Origin: Kalymmatonema hyalinum WJT4-NPBG1
GTDB taxonomy: Bacteria > Cyanobacteriota > Cyanobacteriia > Cyanobacteriales > Nostocaceae
DNA: 64,000 nt
NCBI GenBank assembly: GCA_019359075.1
Contig: JAHHIB010000022.1
Span: 16,546 to 80,545 of the forward strand
Direction: 5' to 3'
A program made the position numbers and the translations under genes. Below the pieces are notes generated by a model. That model made no database searches, was not told where the DNA came from, and saw only the letters and a list, made by a program, of their open reading frames with translations. Below, piece after piece: positions 43,894 through 53,669 of the stretch (within the stretch, counting starts at the first letter, position 1; every line of letters starts with the position of its first letter).

Positions 43894-44988
43894 TTACTTA
43901 TGTTGAAGTTCCAAGAATGGATAATCTGTGTATCCCTTCTCGTCTGGCCCGTAAAAGGTTTTCGGATCTGGCGCGTTCAAAAATGCATCCAGTTCAAAGC
44001 GTTTTGGTAAGTCAGGATTAGCGAGAAACAACTTGCCAAAGGAAACCAAATCTGCATCACCATTAGCAAGTATGCTATCTCCCTTGGGATGGTCATAGTC
44101 GCCATTGGTAATTAAAGTCCCTGTGTAAATTTTACGGAAGTAGGGTGTTACCGGGTTCATCACATCACGGTTTGCCAAATCAACCTCATTTGGTTCCATC
44201 AGGTGGAGATATGCCAAATCAAAGCGGTTGAGAGCATCTATTGCATAACCAAAAGTCTCTTGCGGATTCGAGTCGCCCATTCCGTAGTATGTGTTACTGG
44301 GCGAAAGTTTGATACCAACACGATTTGCACCCCACACATTAACGACGGCTTCTACAACTTCCAGCAGAAATCGCGCCCGATTTTCTATAGAACCACCGTA
44401 TTCATCAGTACGTTGGTTCGTGCAATCTTGCAGAAACTGGTCGATTAAGTAACCAAATGCCCCATGAAATTCCACGCCATCAAATCCCGCAGCTAGGGCG
44501 TTTTCAGCACCTTTGCGAAACTGCTGGACAATTTCAGGAATTTCCTGGGTTTCTAAGGCGCGGGGAGTTTCCATTGCTACTTTGCCTATAGGAGTATGCA
44601 GTGTGCCAGAAGCGGCAATAGCAGAAGGTGCAACTGGTAACTCTCCACCCAGTAAAGAAGAATGGGAAATCCTTCCAGAGTGCCACAGCTGCAAGAAAAT
44701 TCTTCCTCCTTTCTCATGTACGGCATCGGTTACTTGCCGCCATCCGGCAATGTGTTCTTCTGAGTAGATACCCGGACAGTTCATGTAGCCTAAACTTAAG
44801 GGCGAAACCATGGTGCATTCAGTGACGATTAGCCCTGCTGTTGCCCGTTGGGCGTAGTAAGTCGCCATCAATGAGTTGGGGACATTGTCAATTGCTCGCA
44901 AACGGGTCATTGGTGCCATCACCATCCGGTTCGGCAGGGTGTAGGGACCAAGTTGAACAGGCGTGAAAAGATTGATATTGGAAGTCAT
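43894..44988 (-). CDS. Old Yellow Enzyme-family alkene reductase
   Basis: A 364-aa FMN-dependent NAD(P)H ene-reductase. Barrel motifs: NRMVMAPMTRLRA, GGRIFLQLWHSGRISH, DQFLQDCTNQRTDEYGGSIE and LANPDLPKRF. Family members reduce activated C=C bonds and some nitro compounds. The substrate-binding motif normally HGANGYL reads HGAFGYLIDQFL, so the usual Asn of the His-Asn pair is Phe. Its neighbours are oxidoreductases and a monooxygenase-domain protein. Confidence 0.92.
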   Translation of the reverse strand: MTSNINLFTPVQLGPYTLPNRMVMAPMTRLRAIDNVPNSLMATYYAQRATAGLIVTECTMVSPLSLGYMNCPGIYSEEHIAGWRQVTDAVHEKGGRIFLQLWHSGRISHSSLLGGELPVAPSAIAASGTLHTPIGKVAMETPRALETQEIPEIVQQFRKGAENALAAGFDGVEFHGAFGYLIDQFLQDCTNQRTDEYGGSIENRARFLLEVVEAVVNVWGANRVGIKLSPSNTYYGMGDSNPQETFGYAIDALNRFDLAYLHLMEPNEVDLANRDVMNPVTPYFRKIYTGTLITNGDYDHPKGDSILANGDADLVSFGKLFLANPDLPKRFELDAFLNAPDPKTFYGPDEKGYTDYPFLELQHK

Positions 44989-45143
44989 AGGTTAAATCTC
45001 CGTCACAAAAAGCAAACACCAATTCATCAAAGTGTCACATTGGTACGCAACAGATGATTTAACGGATGTAACCCATAGATTAAATGTGGAACTTACAGAT
45101 AACTCATGCGCGACATCTGCCACATCATCCGTTGCTAAGCTCA

Positions 45144-45782
45144 TTAATCAGCAGGCTCGGTGTAGACTACCTCGTAAAGATGAAACTGGTTTTCAGCCAG
45201 ACCTTGCCAATACTCAGATAAAGGCTTGTACTTTGGGTCTTTGAGAAGTTCCTCAAAATCTTCAAAGCTGCGCCATTGCCCATAGTTTACATTGTGGACA
45301 CCATCAAGCGAACGGTGGAAATTACCAGATAAAAGCCCAGGATTTTGCAACCCGAGAGGTAAATATTCCCTCTCCAATTCCACCAAGCGCATTTGGTTTT
45401 CTGGCTTGACTCGGAATTCCGCAAGGTGAATTTTACCGCCTTTAGTAATTTTGAGTTCGGCGTCATCTGGTAGGGAAACAACGACTTCATAGACGTGTGC
45501 TTCATGGATCTGGAACTGGGAAAGTTTTGCTCCCTGCGCTTGCACCTCGGAATTGTTGATAAACGCTTGGTAGTCTTCCTGACTTCTCCACTGAGCATAG
45601 TTCATCACCCGCACCCCATCTATACTTTTATGGATGCTAGATGAGACAAAACCAGGCTGGTGCTTCACCGTGGTTTCAAGAAATTCGATGATAGTGTCTA
45701 TGAGTTCCTGCTGACGTTGCGGTTCTACGGCAAAGATAATGATCACCGTAATCACATCGTTGTTTTTGGCGATCGTAGGCAT
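45144..45782 (-). CDS. Tandem antibiotic-biosynthesis-monooxygenase (ABM) domain protein
   Basis: A 212-aa protein from ATG 45782 with AGGAG at 9 bases; the track start is a TTG ten codons upstream. It has two dimeric alpha-beta-barrel ABM domains (about 5-95 and 110-205). Each ends in a MNYAQWRSQEDYQAF or VNYGQWRSFEDFEEL segment, showing internal duplication. ABM domains include quinone-forming monooxygenases and heme-degrading enzymes, and also non-catalytic members. No cofactor motif is visible. Confidence 0.85.
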   Translation of the reverse strand: MPTIAKNNDVITVIIIFAVEPQRQQELIDTIIEFLETTVKHQPGFVSSSIHKSIDGVRVMNYAQWRSQEDYQAFINNSEVQAQGAKLSQFQIHEAHVYEVVVSLPDDAELKITKGGKIHLAEFRVKPENQMRLVELEREYLPLGLQNPGLLSGNFHRSLDGVHNVNYGQWRSFEDFEELLKDPKYKPLSEYWQGLAENQFHLYEVVYTEPAD

Positions 45783-45812
45783 CCCGTTATCTCCTGATGA
45801 CTTGCTAGGCAA

Positions 45813-46021
45813 TTATTTTGAATTACAGAAAATCGGAATCTGGAAGCATCCTACCTTGTGTTATGTACTACCGCTACTAGCCATTTTTCTAGGTTATAAG
45901 TTACAAAAATTACGCTAAGTGGCACAGCAGCTTGAATTGTAAGCACAACCATTGTTGTCAGCAATAAGCGATTGTAATGATTCTATTTATTAAGATAAAC
46001 AGAAATTTTTGTGTCTTCCTC
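45813..46021. other. Intergenic gap between ABM and antiporter genes
   Basis: AT-rich sequence without an ORF or hairpin worth naming. It probably carries the promoter of the ABM gene and the terminator of the antiporter gene. Confidence 0.3.
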
Positions 46022-47446
46022 TCAGTTCGCCTCTTTAACCTCAGCAGAAACCTTGGCTGATTCTCGAACTTTTGCTTCAGCAGCAACCTGATTGGATCCA
46101 AACACAACCGATAATAAAGGCGGTGCTAAAAAGGTAGTGACAATCACCATCACAATAATGGCAGCATCCAAGGCACTTGAGAGAATACCACTTGCTGAAC
46201 CAATACCAGCAAATACAAGTCCCACCTCACCTCGTGGAATCATACCGACACCAATTGCTAGCCGATTCGTATCTGGTTGACCGAACACTGCAAAGCCGCT
46301 GACCAGTTTACCCAAAATTGCGACTACAATCAGAAAGCTTGCCATAATCAGCCCTTCCCGATTGCCAGGGATCAATGGATTTAAAACACCGATATTCGTT
46401 TTAGCGCTAACAACGACAAAGAAAACGGGTACCAGTATATCTGCAATTGGTATCACCTGATCTTTTAGCTCTCGGCATTTTTGAGTTTCGGCTAAAATTA
46501 AGCCAGCGGTAAAAGCTCCCAGAATCGCTTCTAACTTGATAACAGTCGCGATATATGCCAGAACAAAAGCAAAAATCAGGGCTGGAATCAGAAGTTGACC
46601 GCGTGTTTTAAGTTCACTAACTATTTTGACAAAGTAAGGATTGAACAAGCGGCCGAGAAAAACTGCTCCTACCAAGAAAACTACTGCACTGACAATGAGA
46701 TATAGCACATTGGTCAGTTCCACCTCTCCGGTCTTTGCCAAACTAGCCACCACTGCGAGAACGATAATACCTAAAATATCGTCTAGCACTGCTGCGCCAA
46801 TAATAATCTGACCTTCTTTACTATTGAGATATTGGAGTTCTGCCAGCACTTTCGCCGTAATGCCGATACTTGTTGCAGTTAAGGCTGCACCTGCGAAAAT
46901 AGCAGCAATAGTAGGAACATGGAACAAGAATATTAACCCTAAAGTACCCGCAACAAATGGTGTGACGACTCCTACCACTGCTACTATTGCTGCTTGGGGA
47001 CCTACTTTGAGTAGTTCTTGTAAGTCTGATTCCAAACCAATTTCAAACAGCAGAATGACTACACCAATTTCTGCCAAGGTCGAAATCACTTCGCTGTCTA
47101 CTTGAAAAATTGCTGCTGCGTCGTTTGGACTCAACCCAGTGGTGACTTCTAAAAAATTCATCATCAATGAGTCACTAATATCACCACCACCTTCAGGAAA
47201 AACCAGCAAATGAAAGGCAGAGATACCTACCACTAAACCGCCTAGCAGTTGTCCCAATACAGGAGGTAAATTGATGCGGGCACAAATTTCTGCACCGATG
47301 GTGCTAGCAAGGTAAATGACAACCAAACTCGCCAGTACTCCTGACAGTACCATCGGTGCATTTTCTGCTTCTGTGGCTGTTGCAAGCAGAGGGATGATTT
47401 CGCAGAAATTGAGAGAAGTGATGGTAATACTATCTACTAGTGTCAT
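46022..47446 (-). CDS. Cation:proton antiporter, CPA2 family
   Basis: A 474-aa protein from ATG 47446, with about 13 membrane helices and the CPA2 fold. LGQLLGGLVVGIS lies near residue 65 and VVILLFEIGLESDLQELLK near 130. GAAVLDDILGIIVLAVVA (about 215-232) is the antiporter DD-type ion-binding helix, and GMIPRGEVGLVFAGIG (about 420) is a conserved late helix. No C-terminal RCK/TrkA domain is present; the tail is a short acidic-basic segment. K+ or Na+ specificity is not clear. Confidence 0.92.
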   Translation of the reverse strand: MTLVDSITITSLNFCEIIPLLATATEAENAPMVLSGVLASLVVIYLASTIGAEICARINLPPVLGQLLGGLVVGISAFHLLVFPEGGGDISDSLMMNFLEVTTGLSPNDAAAIFQVDSEVISTLAEIGVVILLFEIGLESDLQELLKVGPQAAIVAVVGVVTPFVAGTLGLIFLFHVPTIAAIFAGAALTATSIGITAKVLAELQYLNSKEGQIIIGAAVLDDILGIIVLAVVASLAKTGEVELTNVLYLIVSAVVFLVGAVFLGRLFNPYFVKIVSELKTRGQLLIPALIFAFVLAYIATVIKLEAILGAFTAGLILAETQKCRELKDQVIPIADILVPVFFVVVSAKTNIGVLNPLIPGNREGLIMASFLIVVAILGKLVSGFAVFGQPDTNRLAIGVGMIPRGEVGLVFAGIGSASGILSSALDAAIIVMVIVTTFLAPPLLSVVFGSNQVAAEAKVRESAKVSAEVKEAN

Positions 47447-47560
47447 GATGTTTTCTCTAATATTTGAGGAGGCAGATTGTTGGGACAAGCCTCTTCGCCT
47501 GTCCATTCTTCAATAGTGAACAAAGAATAGGGTGGACAATGCCCACCCTAGTCAGTCAAT

Positions 47561-50500
47561 TTACTTATGGATCTCAGTAGGAACTCTACCATCCTCAACT
47601 GGCTGTAGCTGTGGAGACTTGGGGCGTGGTTTCAGGCGATCGCGAATGTTGCCAATCACAATATATAGAATTGGTACTACAAACAGGCTTAAGAAAGTAG
47701 AGACTAACGTCCCACCAACAATAGCTGTACCCAAAGATTTTCTGCTAGCTGCTCCGGCTCCTTCAGGAAATAGCAATGGCCAAACACCCAAAATAAAAGC
47801 AAATGTTGTCATCAGAATTGGTCGCAAGCGTTGTTCTGATGCTTCTACCGCTGCTTTGGTAATTGAGCGCCCCTGCTCACGTAGTTGGTTGGCAAACTCC
47901 ACAATCAAAATGGCGTTCTTACTTGCCAAACCAATCAGCATCACTAGACCAACTTGGCAGTATACATCATTGGCTAAACCTCGCAGCAACTGCCCCGATA
48001 GCGCCCCGAGGATAGCTAAGGGAACTGACAGCATAATAATGAAGGGGTCAATGTAATTCTCGTACTGGGCAGCTAGCACGAGGAACACGAAGACAAGTCC
48101 CAAGGCAAAAATCAGTGGTGCTTGACCGCCAGATTGTTGCTCTTCAGCTGAGATTCCCGACCATTCGTAACCATAACCTGCTGGTAAAACCTGCTTTGCT
48201 ACTTGCTCCATCGCTTGAATGGCTTGTCCTGAGCTAGTACCAGGAGGCGCTGAACCGTTAATTTCAATTGACCGGAACAAGTTGTAGTGGTTAATTGTTT
48301 GCGCCCCGGTCGTTGGGATAATTTTCACCAAATTACTCAGGGGAACCATTTGATTATTGGCTTGATTATTGGCTTGATTATTGGTTTGATTGTTTTGAGA
48401 ACGGACATACAAACGACCAATATCCTGAGGATTGGAGCGAAACTGAGTGTCTGCTTGGACATAAACTCGGTAAGTCCGCTGGAGGTAGTTAAAGTCGTTG
48501 ACGTACCGCGAACCCAAGTAAGTTTGTAGGGTATTAAAGATATCGTCTACATCGACTTGCAGCGCCTTGGCTTTATTACGGTCTACTTCAATCAAAAGCT
48601 GAGGCGTATTTGCTGAAAAAGTGCTAAATACAGCTTGCAACCCTGGTGTCTGATTTCCCCGCTGGAGTAATTGACCCATGACTTGCAGCATGGTATTCAA
48701 GCCACTGTTGCCTCGTCTGTCTTGTAGCTGAAATTGGAAGCCGCCAAAATTGCCTAAACCCCTAATTGCGGGCGGGTTAACTGGCAAAACTCTCGCTTCT
48801 GTAATTGTTGATAGCTTTCCTCCCAAATTCTTGATAATTCCTTGTACTGACTGATCTGGCTCATGGCGCTCTTCCCAATTCTTGAGTGTTGTAAAAATGA
48901 CACCGTTGTTGGCAGTAGATCCACTAAAACCAAAGCCACCTATGGCGAAAGTACCCACAACTTCAGGCAATTTGAGGATTTCTGCTTCTACCTGACGCAT
49001 GACCTTGCTGGTGTAATTGAGCGAAACACCTTCTGGACCCTGGATAATGGTGATGAAATAGCCTTGGTCTTCTTCAGGGATAAATGCTGTGGGGACTTGG
49101 GTGTAAAGCCAGCCAGTCAGCCCTAATGACAGGATAAACAGCAGCACAACAACTGCTCGGAAACGATTTAAGAAGATAAGCGATCGCTCGTACTGCCTAC
49201 GAGTCCAATCAATCAAATTATTAAACCGTGCAAACGCCCAACCCAGCCAACCGCTTGGTTTTTGCCCACGACGCAGTAGTAGAGCTGAGAGCGAAGGAGT
49301 CAAGGTAATGGCAAGAAAGGTCGAAATTGCCATCGAGAAGGCAATTGTCAGCGCAAATTGGCGATAAATCTGTCCTGTAGACCCTGGGAAGAAGGCAACA
49401 GGGACAAATACTGCCATCATCACCAAAGAAGTGGCAATCACCGCTCCAAACAATTCATTCATTGCGTGTGAGGCTGCTTGACGCGGCGACATTTCTTCTT
49501 CCTCGATCAGGCGAGAAATGTCCTCAACTACGACGATTGCATCATCGACCACTAACCCAGTGGCTAAAGTCAGACCAAACAAGGTTAGCGTGTTGATTGA
49601 AAAGCCGAAAACTTTAATAAAGGCAAAAGTACCAATTAATGTCAGAGGAATGACAATTACCGGAATCAGAGTGGTACGCCAGTCCTGCAAAAAGATAAAA
49701 ATGACTACGATTACGAGGATAAGTGCCTCAAACAGCGTCTTAACCACTTCTCTTAGGGATGCTTCCACAAATGATGTGGTATCAAACGCTACCTGAGATT
49801 TCAACCCTGGCGGAAAATCTTGTTTGAGGCGCTCCATTTCGGCTTTAACTGCCCTGGCAACATCCAAAGCATTACTTCCTGGGGTGGCAAATATCCCTAT
49901 ACCCACACCCTCCTTACCTCTAAACCGTAGGAATGAGTTATAGTTTTCTGCTCCCAGTTCCGCCCGACCCACATCTTTCAGCTTGACGAGCGTACCATTT
50001 TGACCTGTTTGAATAACTATTTCGTTAAATTCAGATGGTTCCGAGAGTCTGCTGAGGGCTCGCAGGTCTATTTGATACATTTGGTCATTTGGCGCAGGCT
50101 GCTGACCAATTTGCCCAGCACCCACCTGAATGTTTTGCTCGTTGAGAGCATCAACCACATCTTGGGCGGTGAGGTTGCGACTGGCAAGGCGGTTGGGGTC
50201 GAGCCACAGACGCATAGCATACCGACGTTCACCAAAAATCCGCGCTTCACTCACACCGCCGACTCTTTGTAGGGCATCTACTAAGTAGAGGTCGGCGTAG
50301 TTGCTTAAAAAGACGTTGTCGTACTCGTTGTTATCGCTGTAAAGTCCTATCGCTAATAGGATGTCGTTACTTTGTTTGCTAACAGTAACCCCAGTTCGCT
50401 GTACTGGTTCTGGCAATTGCGGCTCAGCCTGCGACACTCGATTTTGCACATCGACCGCTGCAATATCTTTGTTGCGGGATGCATCAAATGTGACTGTAAT

Positions 50501-50770
50501 TGTACTGCTGCCATTGTTACTACTGCTTGAGGTCATGTACTTCATGCCCTCCACCCCGTTAATCTCTCTTTCTAGAAGAGTCGTAACGGTATTTTCTACA
50601 ACTTCAGAACTAGCACCGACATAGTTTGCAGCGACGGTAACTTGAACTGGGCTAATTTCAGGATACTGCGCCGTGGGTAGTGTGGGGATACTAATTCCCC
50701 CAACGAGCAAAATAACGATGGCGCAAACACTGGTGAAGACAGGTCGCTTGATGAAAAAGTCAACGAACAT
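47561..50770 (-). CDS. RND efflux transporter, HAE1/AcrB family
   Basis: A 1069-aa inner-membrane proton-driven exporter that pumps hydrophobic toxic compounds, with the adaptor encoded at 50970. ATG 50770 begins MFVDFFIKRPVF. Porter-domain N-part follows; the proton-relay pair is in GLVVDDAIVVVEDISRL (about residue 407). IGLASKNAILIVEFAN marks the second relay region. A stretch of NNQT/NNQA repeats (about 800-820) comes from a 12-bp tandem repeat. No outer-membrane TolC gene is adjacent. Confidence 0.95.
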   Translation of the reverse strand: MFVDFFIKRPVFTSVCAIVILLVGGISIPTLPTAQYPEISPVQVTVAANYVGASSEVVENTVTTLLEREINGVEGMKYMTSSSSNNGSSTITVTFDASRNKDIAAVDVQNRVSQAEPQLPEPVQRTGVTVSKQSNDILLAIGLYSDNNEYDNVFLSNYADLYLVDALQRVGGVSEARIFGERRYAMRLWLDPNRLASRNLTAQDVVDALNEQNIQVGAGQIGQQPAPNDQMYQIDLRALSRLSEPSEFNEIVIQTGQNGTLVKLKDVGRAELGAENYNSFLRFRGKEGVGIGIFATPGSNALDVARAVKAEMERLKQDFPPGLKSQVAFDTTSFVEASLREVVKTLFEALILVIVVIFIFLQDWRTTLIPVIVIPLTLIGTFAFIKVFGFSINTLTLFGLTLATGLVVDDAIVVVEDISRLIEEEEMSPRQAASHAMNELFGAVIATSLVMMAVFVPVAFFPGSTGQIYRQFALTIAFSMAISTFLAITLTPSLSALLLRRGQKPSGWLGWAFARFNNLIDWTRRQYERSLIFLNRFRAVVVLLFILSLGLTGWLYTQVPTAFIPEEDQGYFITIIQGPEGVSLNYTSKVMRQVEAEILKLPEVVGTFAIGGFGFSGSTANNGVIFTTLKNWEERHEPDQSVQGIIKNLGGKLSTITEARVLPVNPPAIRGLGNFGGFQFQLQDRRGNSGLNTMLQVMGQLLQRGNQTPGLQAVFSTFSANTPQLLIEVDRNKAKALQVDVDDIFNTLQTYLGSRYVNDFNYLQRTYRVYVQADTQFRSNPQDIGRLYVRSQNNQTNNQANNQANNQMVPLSNLVKIIPTTGAQTINHYNLFRSIEINGSAPPGTSSGQAIQAMEQVAKQVLPAGYGYEWSGISAEEQQSGGQAPLIFALGLVFVFLVLAAQYENYIDPFIIMLSVPLAILGALSGQLLRGLANDVYCQVGLVMLIGLASKNAILIVEFANQLREQGRSITKAAVEASEQRLRPILMTTFAFILGVWPLLFPEGAGAASRKSLGTAIVGGTLVSTFLSLFVVPILYIVIGNIRDRLKPRPKSPQLQPVEDGRVPTEIHK
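48351..48396. repeat. 12-bp tandem repeat inside RND gene
   Basis: TGATTATTGGCT repeats about three and a half times and stays in frame, encoding NNQ-type units on the minus strand. It falls in a porter-domain loop before VPLSNLVK. Confidence 0.85.
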
Positions 50771-50815
50771 AGGGGAATAGATTAATGGGGGGATTGGGGA
50801 ACTGGCGATCCCCAC

Positions 50816-50969
50816 TCGCTTCAGGAGCGGGGATTAGGCAGGGCAGCAAGCACCTTAGGCGGCTTCCCGTAAGGTGCTTGCTGCCCGTCGGCAAGGGGGA
50901 TGAGTAGAGATTGGCGATTAGGAATTGGGGATTAGGGATGACCCAGTTTCCAGTCCTCAGTCGCCATTA
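50816..50969. repeat. Intergenic repeats between RND adaptor and pump
   Basis: An inverted repeat pairs GGGCAGCAAGCACCTTA (about 50843) with TAAGGTGCTTGCTGCCC. GGGGATTAGG-type tandem blocks lie on either side. Confidence 0.65.
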
Positions 50970-52328
50970 CTAGGACTCAGGAATAATAGGAACGCCATCC
51001 CTAAGATTGAGTAACCCCGAGACAATAATTTTGTCTCCTGGCTGTAATCCTTCCAGAACTTGGTAGTTATTACCTTTGATATTGCCTAGCTTCACGCGTT
51101 TTTGCCGAGCTACCAGTTGGGATGCTCCTTGTTGAGGTGCTTGAGGTTTTTCTCGTTTTTCTCCTTGAGGAGGTTGTGAGGGTGCTTGAGCTGTTACATA
51201 GACAAAAGTCTCTCCAGCCACACGAGTTACTGCTGTTGCTGGGATGAGGACTCCAGGGCGCTGGCTCCAGATCACTCTTGCGCGAGCAAACTGATCTGCT
51301 CGTAGTTGATTGTTCGAGTTATCAAATAGCGATTTAATAAGTATGGATTGAGTATTATTGTTGGCATTAGGAGCTATAAAAAACACACGGCTCATACCTA
51401 TAACCTTGCCTTGTGCGTCCATGACCTCCACTGGCGTTCCCTTACGCAGTTGAGGTCCCCGCTCAATGGGCACGAATATATTAACTTCTAAAGGTTGGTT
51501 TTGAGTAATGCTAACTAATTGTGTAGACGTATTGACGAAATCACCAACTTTTACTGGTACGTTCCCAACTGTCCCACCAAAGGGAGCGGTGATTTTGTAA
51601 TACTGAAGCTGGACTTGTCGTTCACTGGTATTAGCTTGTGCTTGCTTTAAGGATTTTTCAGCTTGGTTAATGCTAGCTTGCTGTGCTTTAATCCGGGCTT
51701 CTACTTCACGGACAGCAGCTTGTGATGTTGCCAATCTGTTAGCATACTGCTCACTCGTCTGTCGAGAGACAGCTCCTTGAGATGCCAAATTGGTATACCT
51801 TTCGTAGTCCTGCTGATTCAATCTCAAATCAGCTAGGCTAGATTGCCGTTCAGCTTCCAGGGATCTCAGGGTAGCGCGGGCATTTTCCACTTGTGACTGA
51901 GCCACCTCAGTAGCAGCGTTCACACTACTGACAGCTGCTTGTTGCTCTCTAGGATCGAGTTGCATGATGGGATTTCCCGCAGCCACTGTATCTCCCGACC
52001 TGACAAATATTTGGGCTACTTGACCCTGAACTCTCGGCTGAAGATTTACCGAGCGGCGCGATTCCAAGTTAGCAACAAACTCTGAACTATCCTCAATAAT
52101 ACCAGCTTGTACTGTAGATATCTTGACTGTTGATGCTGGCGGTTGAGCATTAGTAGCTGTGGGTGCGCTTTTTTGAGGAGCAAGCCAACGCCAAAGTCCA
52201 TAGCCTCCACCTGCTACTACTAGGGCTAACAATAACCAAAGCCACCTTCGCGATCTGCGGGGTGGCTCTTGTAATCGGCTTTCTGGACGATTGTCTTCAA
52301 AATGAGTTTGAGGCTCAGGAGATTTCAT
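50970..52328 (-). CDS. RND efflux periplasmic adaptor subunit
   Basis: A 452-aa membrane-fusion protein. A basic N-terminus, then one anchor helix (WLWLLLALVVAGGGYGLWRW, about 27-46). The lipoyl half-motif VQGQVAQIFVRSGDTVAAG is followed by a long coiled-coil hairpin (about 120-230), the beta-barrel (EVNIFVPIERGPQLRKG) and the membrane-proximal domain. A Pro/Gln-rich insert (PSQPPQGEKREKPQAPQQG, about 385) is unusual. It lies about 200 bp upstream of the pump gene in transcription order, so the two form one operon. Confidence 0.93.
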   Translation of the reverse strand: MKSPEPQTHFEDNRPESRLQEPPRRSRRWLWLLLALVVAGGGYGLWRWLAPQKSAPTATNAQPPASTVKISTVQAGIIEDSSEFVANLESRRSVNLQPRVQGQVAQIFVRSGDTVAAGNPIMQLDPREQQAAVSSVNAATEVAQSQVENARATLRSLEAERQSSLADLRLNQQDYERYTNLASQGAVSRQTSEQYANRLATSQAAVREVEARIKAQQASINQAEKSLKQAQANTSERQVQLQYYKITAPFGGTVGNVPVKVGDFVNTSTQLVSITQNQPLEVNIFVPIERGPQLRKGTPVEVMDAQGKVIGMSRVFFIAPNANNNTQSILIKSLFDNSNNQLRADQFARARVIWSQRPGVLIPATAVTRVAGETFVYVTAQAPSQPPQGEKREKPQAPQQGASQLVARQKRVKLGNIKGNNYQVLEGLQPGDKIIVSGLLNLRDGVPIIPES

Positions 52329-53131
52329 GACTTACAGGCACCTGTGAAGAAATTAACAAAGAACCGAATCAAAACTGGAGCCGTTGATAGAGAAATTGCT
52401 TAAGTAGCATAAGGCTCACCTGTGAACCACTTAGTAATCCATTTCAATATACTTTTTCCGTCCTGTTGTCAAATCTATCGAAAGGGGAATGCTAAAAATA
52501 AGCTTACAAGTAATTTTCCCCTGTTGTCTTTTCAGTTCTTGCGAAAAATGTTTTAATCTTGCTATTACTGACCAAAATAGTTCTGAGTGCTGAGTTTGCC
52601 ATTGCTTTACTTTCTCCAGAATACTCGGCGCTCAGGAAAAGGTTTAGGACTTATGCAGCGTGCAACGTATCCAGTAATACATTTTTGTAAAGTACGTAAG
52701 CTTTGACTTTCTGAAGTTTTTCAAATCAGTTTAGACCCGACTACTTTCTTCGGTGCTACAAGATTACCTATCTTTTTCTTGGCTTTTCTGGCTAAATCAA
52801 GGGTTTTAGGTTTGATATTGAGTGATTAAATTACATCAATATTTCTTGGTACAAGATCTGAGGTACTCTACCCTACGCGAACGCAAGAGCGGCGAACGGG
52901 CGGGATAGGAGTATTCCCAGCATAGGTAATCCTCAAGTGAGTGGCTTTGAACCAGAGCGCTTCTTAATAGCAAAAGTAATTTAACCTCTTTTCAGGAATA
53001 TTAGATGAATGTGATGTAGGAAGAAACAAGTAATACATTCTTAATCACTTAGTCAAAGACGAATGATGAAGTTTGAATCACGAATTTAAATTAGGTAGTC
53101 TTAACTCAAGACAACAAAGAAATACAAAACA
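52329..53131. other. Intergenic region upstream of RND operon and secreted-protein gene
   Basis: About 800 bp with no gene. Contains the operator-like block at 52522-52567. CTCTACCCTACGCGAACGCA near 52866 is repeat-type sequence. Confidence 0.5.
52522..52567 (-). promoter_or_regulatory. Conserved operator-like block upstream of RND adaptor (copy B)
   Basis: Minus-strand GCAAGATTAAAACATTTTTC then GCAAGAACTG and AAAGACAACA match 40903-40948 over about 45 bp with few differences. It lies about 195 bp upstream of the adaptor start. The two GCAAGA units are 20 bp apart. Confidence 0.5.
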
Positions 53132-53506
53132 ATGCAACGTAAAAAAATGTCCTTCAAATCTATCAGCTTGTCTGTGTCTATCTTTGCCGCCTCTACTATT
53201 GGCTTGCTGGCTAGCACCACTGCTGTACAAGCACAGAATAAGGCAGTTCAAAGACCTACAGTTGCCACAGTCAAAAGCATAGTAAATGGTGACATCATGT
53301 GCTACGTCAACTTAGTAGATAACAAAGGAAAACAGTATAACAGTGTCGGTGCATCGTTTGACTTGTGTGCAAATGAAAAAACTTTTTTAAACAAGAAAGT
53401 ATGGCTATCTTATAGCCGAGTTTCGGTAAACGATTGCCAAAGCGCTGAGCCTTGCGGTAAATCTCGATTAGAGACTTTAATTACGAAAATGCAGATTATC
53501 CGATAA
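53132..53506 (+). CDS. Small secreted cysteine-containing protein
   Basis: A 124-aa protein with a signal peptide (KKMSFKSISLSVSIFAASTI..., cleavage near AVQA). The mature domain of about 90 residues has four cysteines (MCYVN, DLCAN, NDCQ, EPCG), suggesting two disulfides in the periplasm or outside. It is beta-rich, with DNKGKQYNSVGASFDLC. No family was recognised. Confidence 0.75.
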   Translation: MQRKKMSFKSISLSVSIFAASTIGLLASTTAVQAQNKAVQRPTVATVKSIVNGDIMCYVNLVDNKGKQYNSVGASFDLCANEKTFLNKKVWLSYSRVSVNDCQSAEPCGKSRLETLITKMQIIR

Positions 53507-53669
53507 GTGTAAGCACACTGAAGATTATTAAAAATCAGCATACATATTTGATAAAGCTGAATTTTATATTTATTTAGAAAAAGAGTAAAATTCATTTTTC
53601 TTAAAATCAGTACTCAAGCTAGGAAATAGCATATTTTTCTTAAAATTTAACTACATCAAGGATAAAATT

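Noticed and set aside
48351-48396. Possible CRISPR-like repeat
   Set aside because: It is a 12-bp in-frame tandem repeat inside a gene with no spacers. No CRISPR array was seen anywhere.
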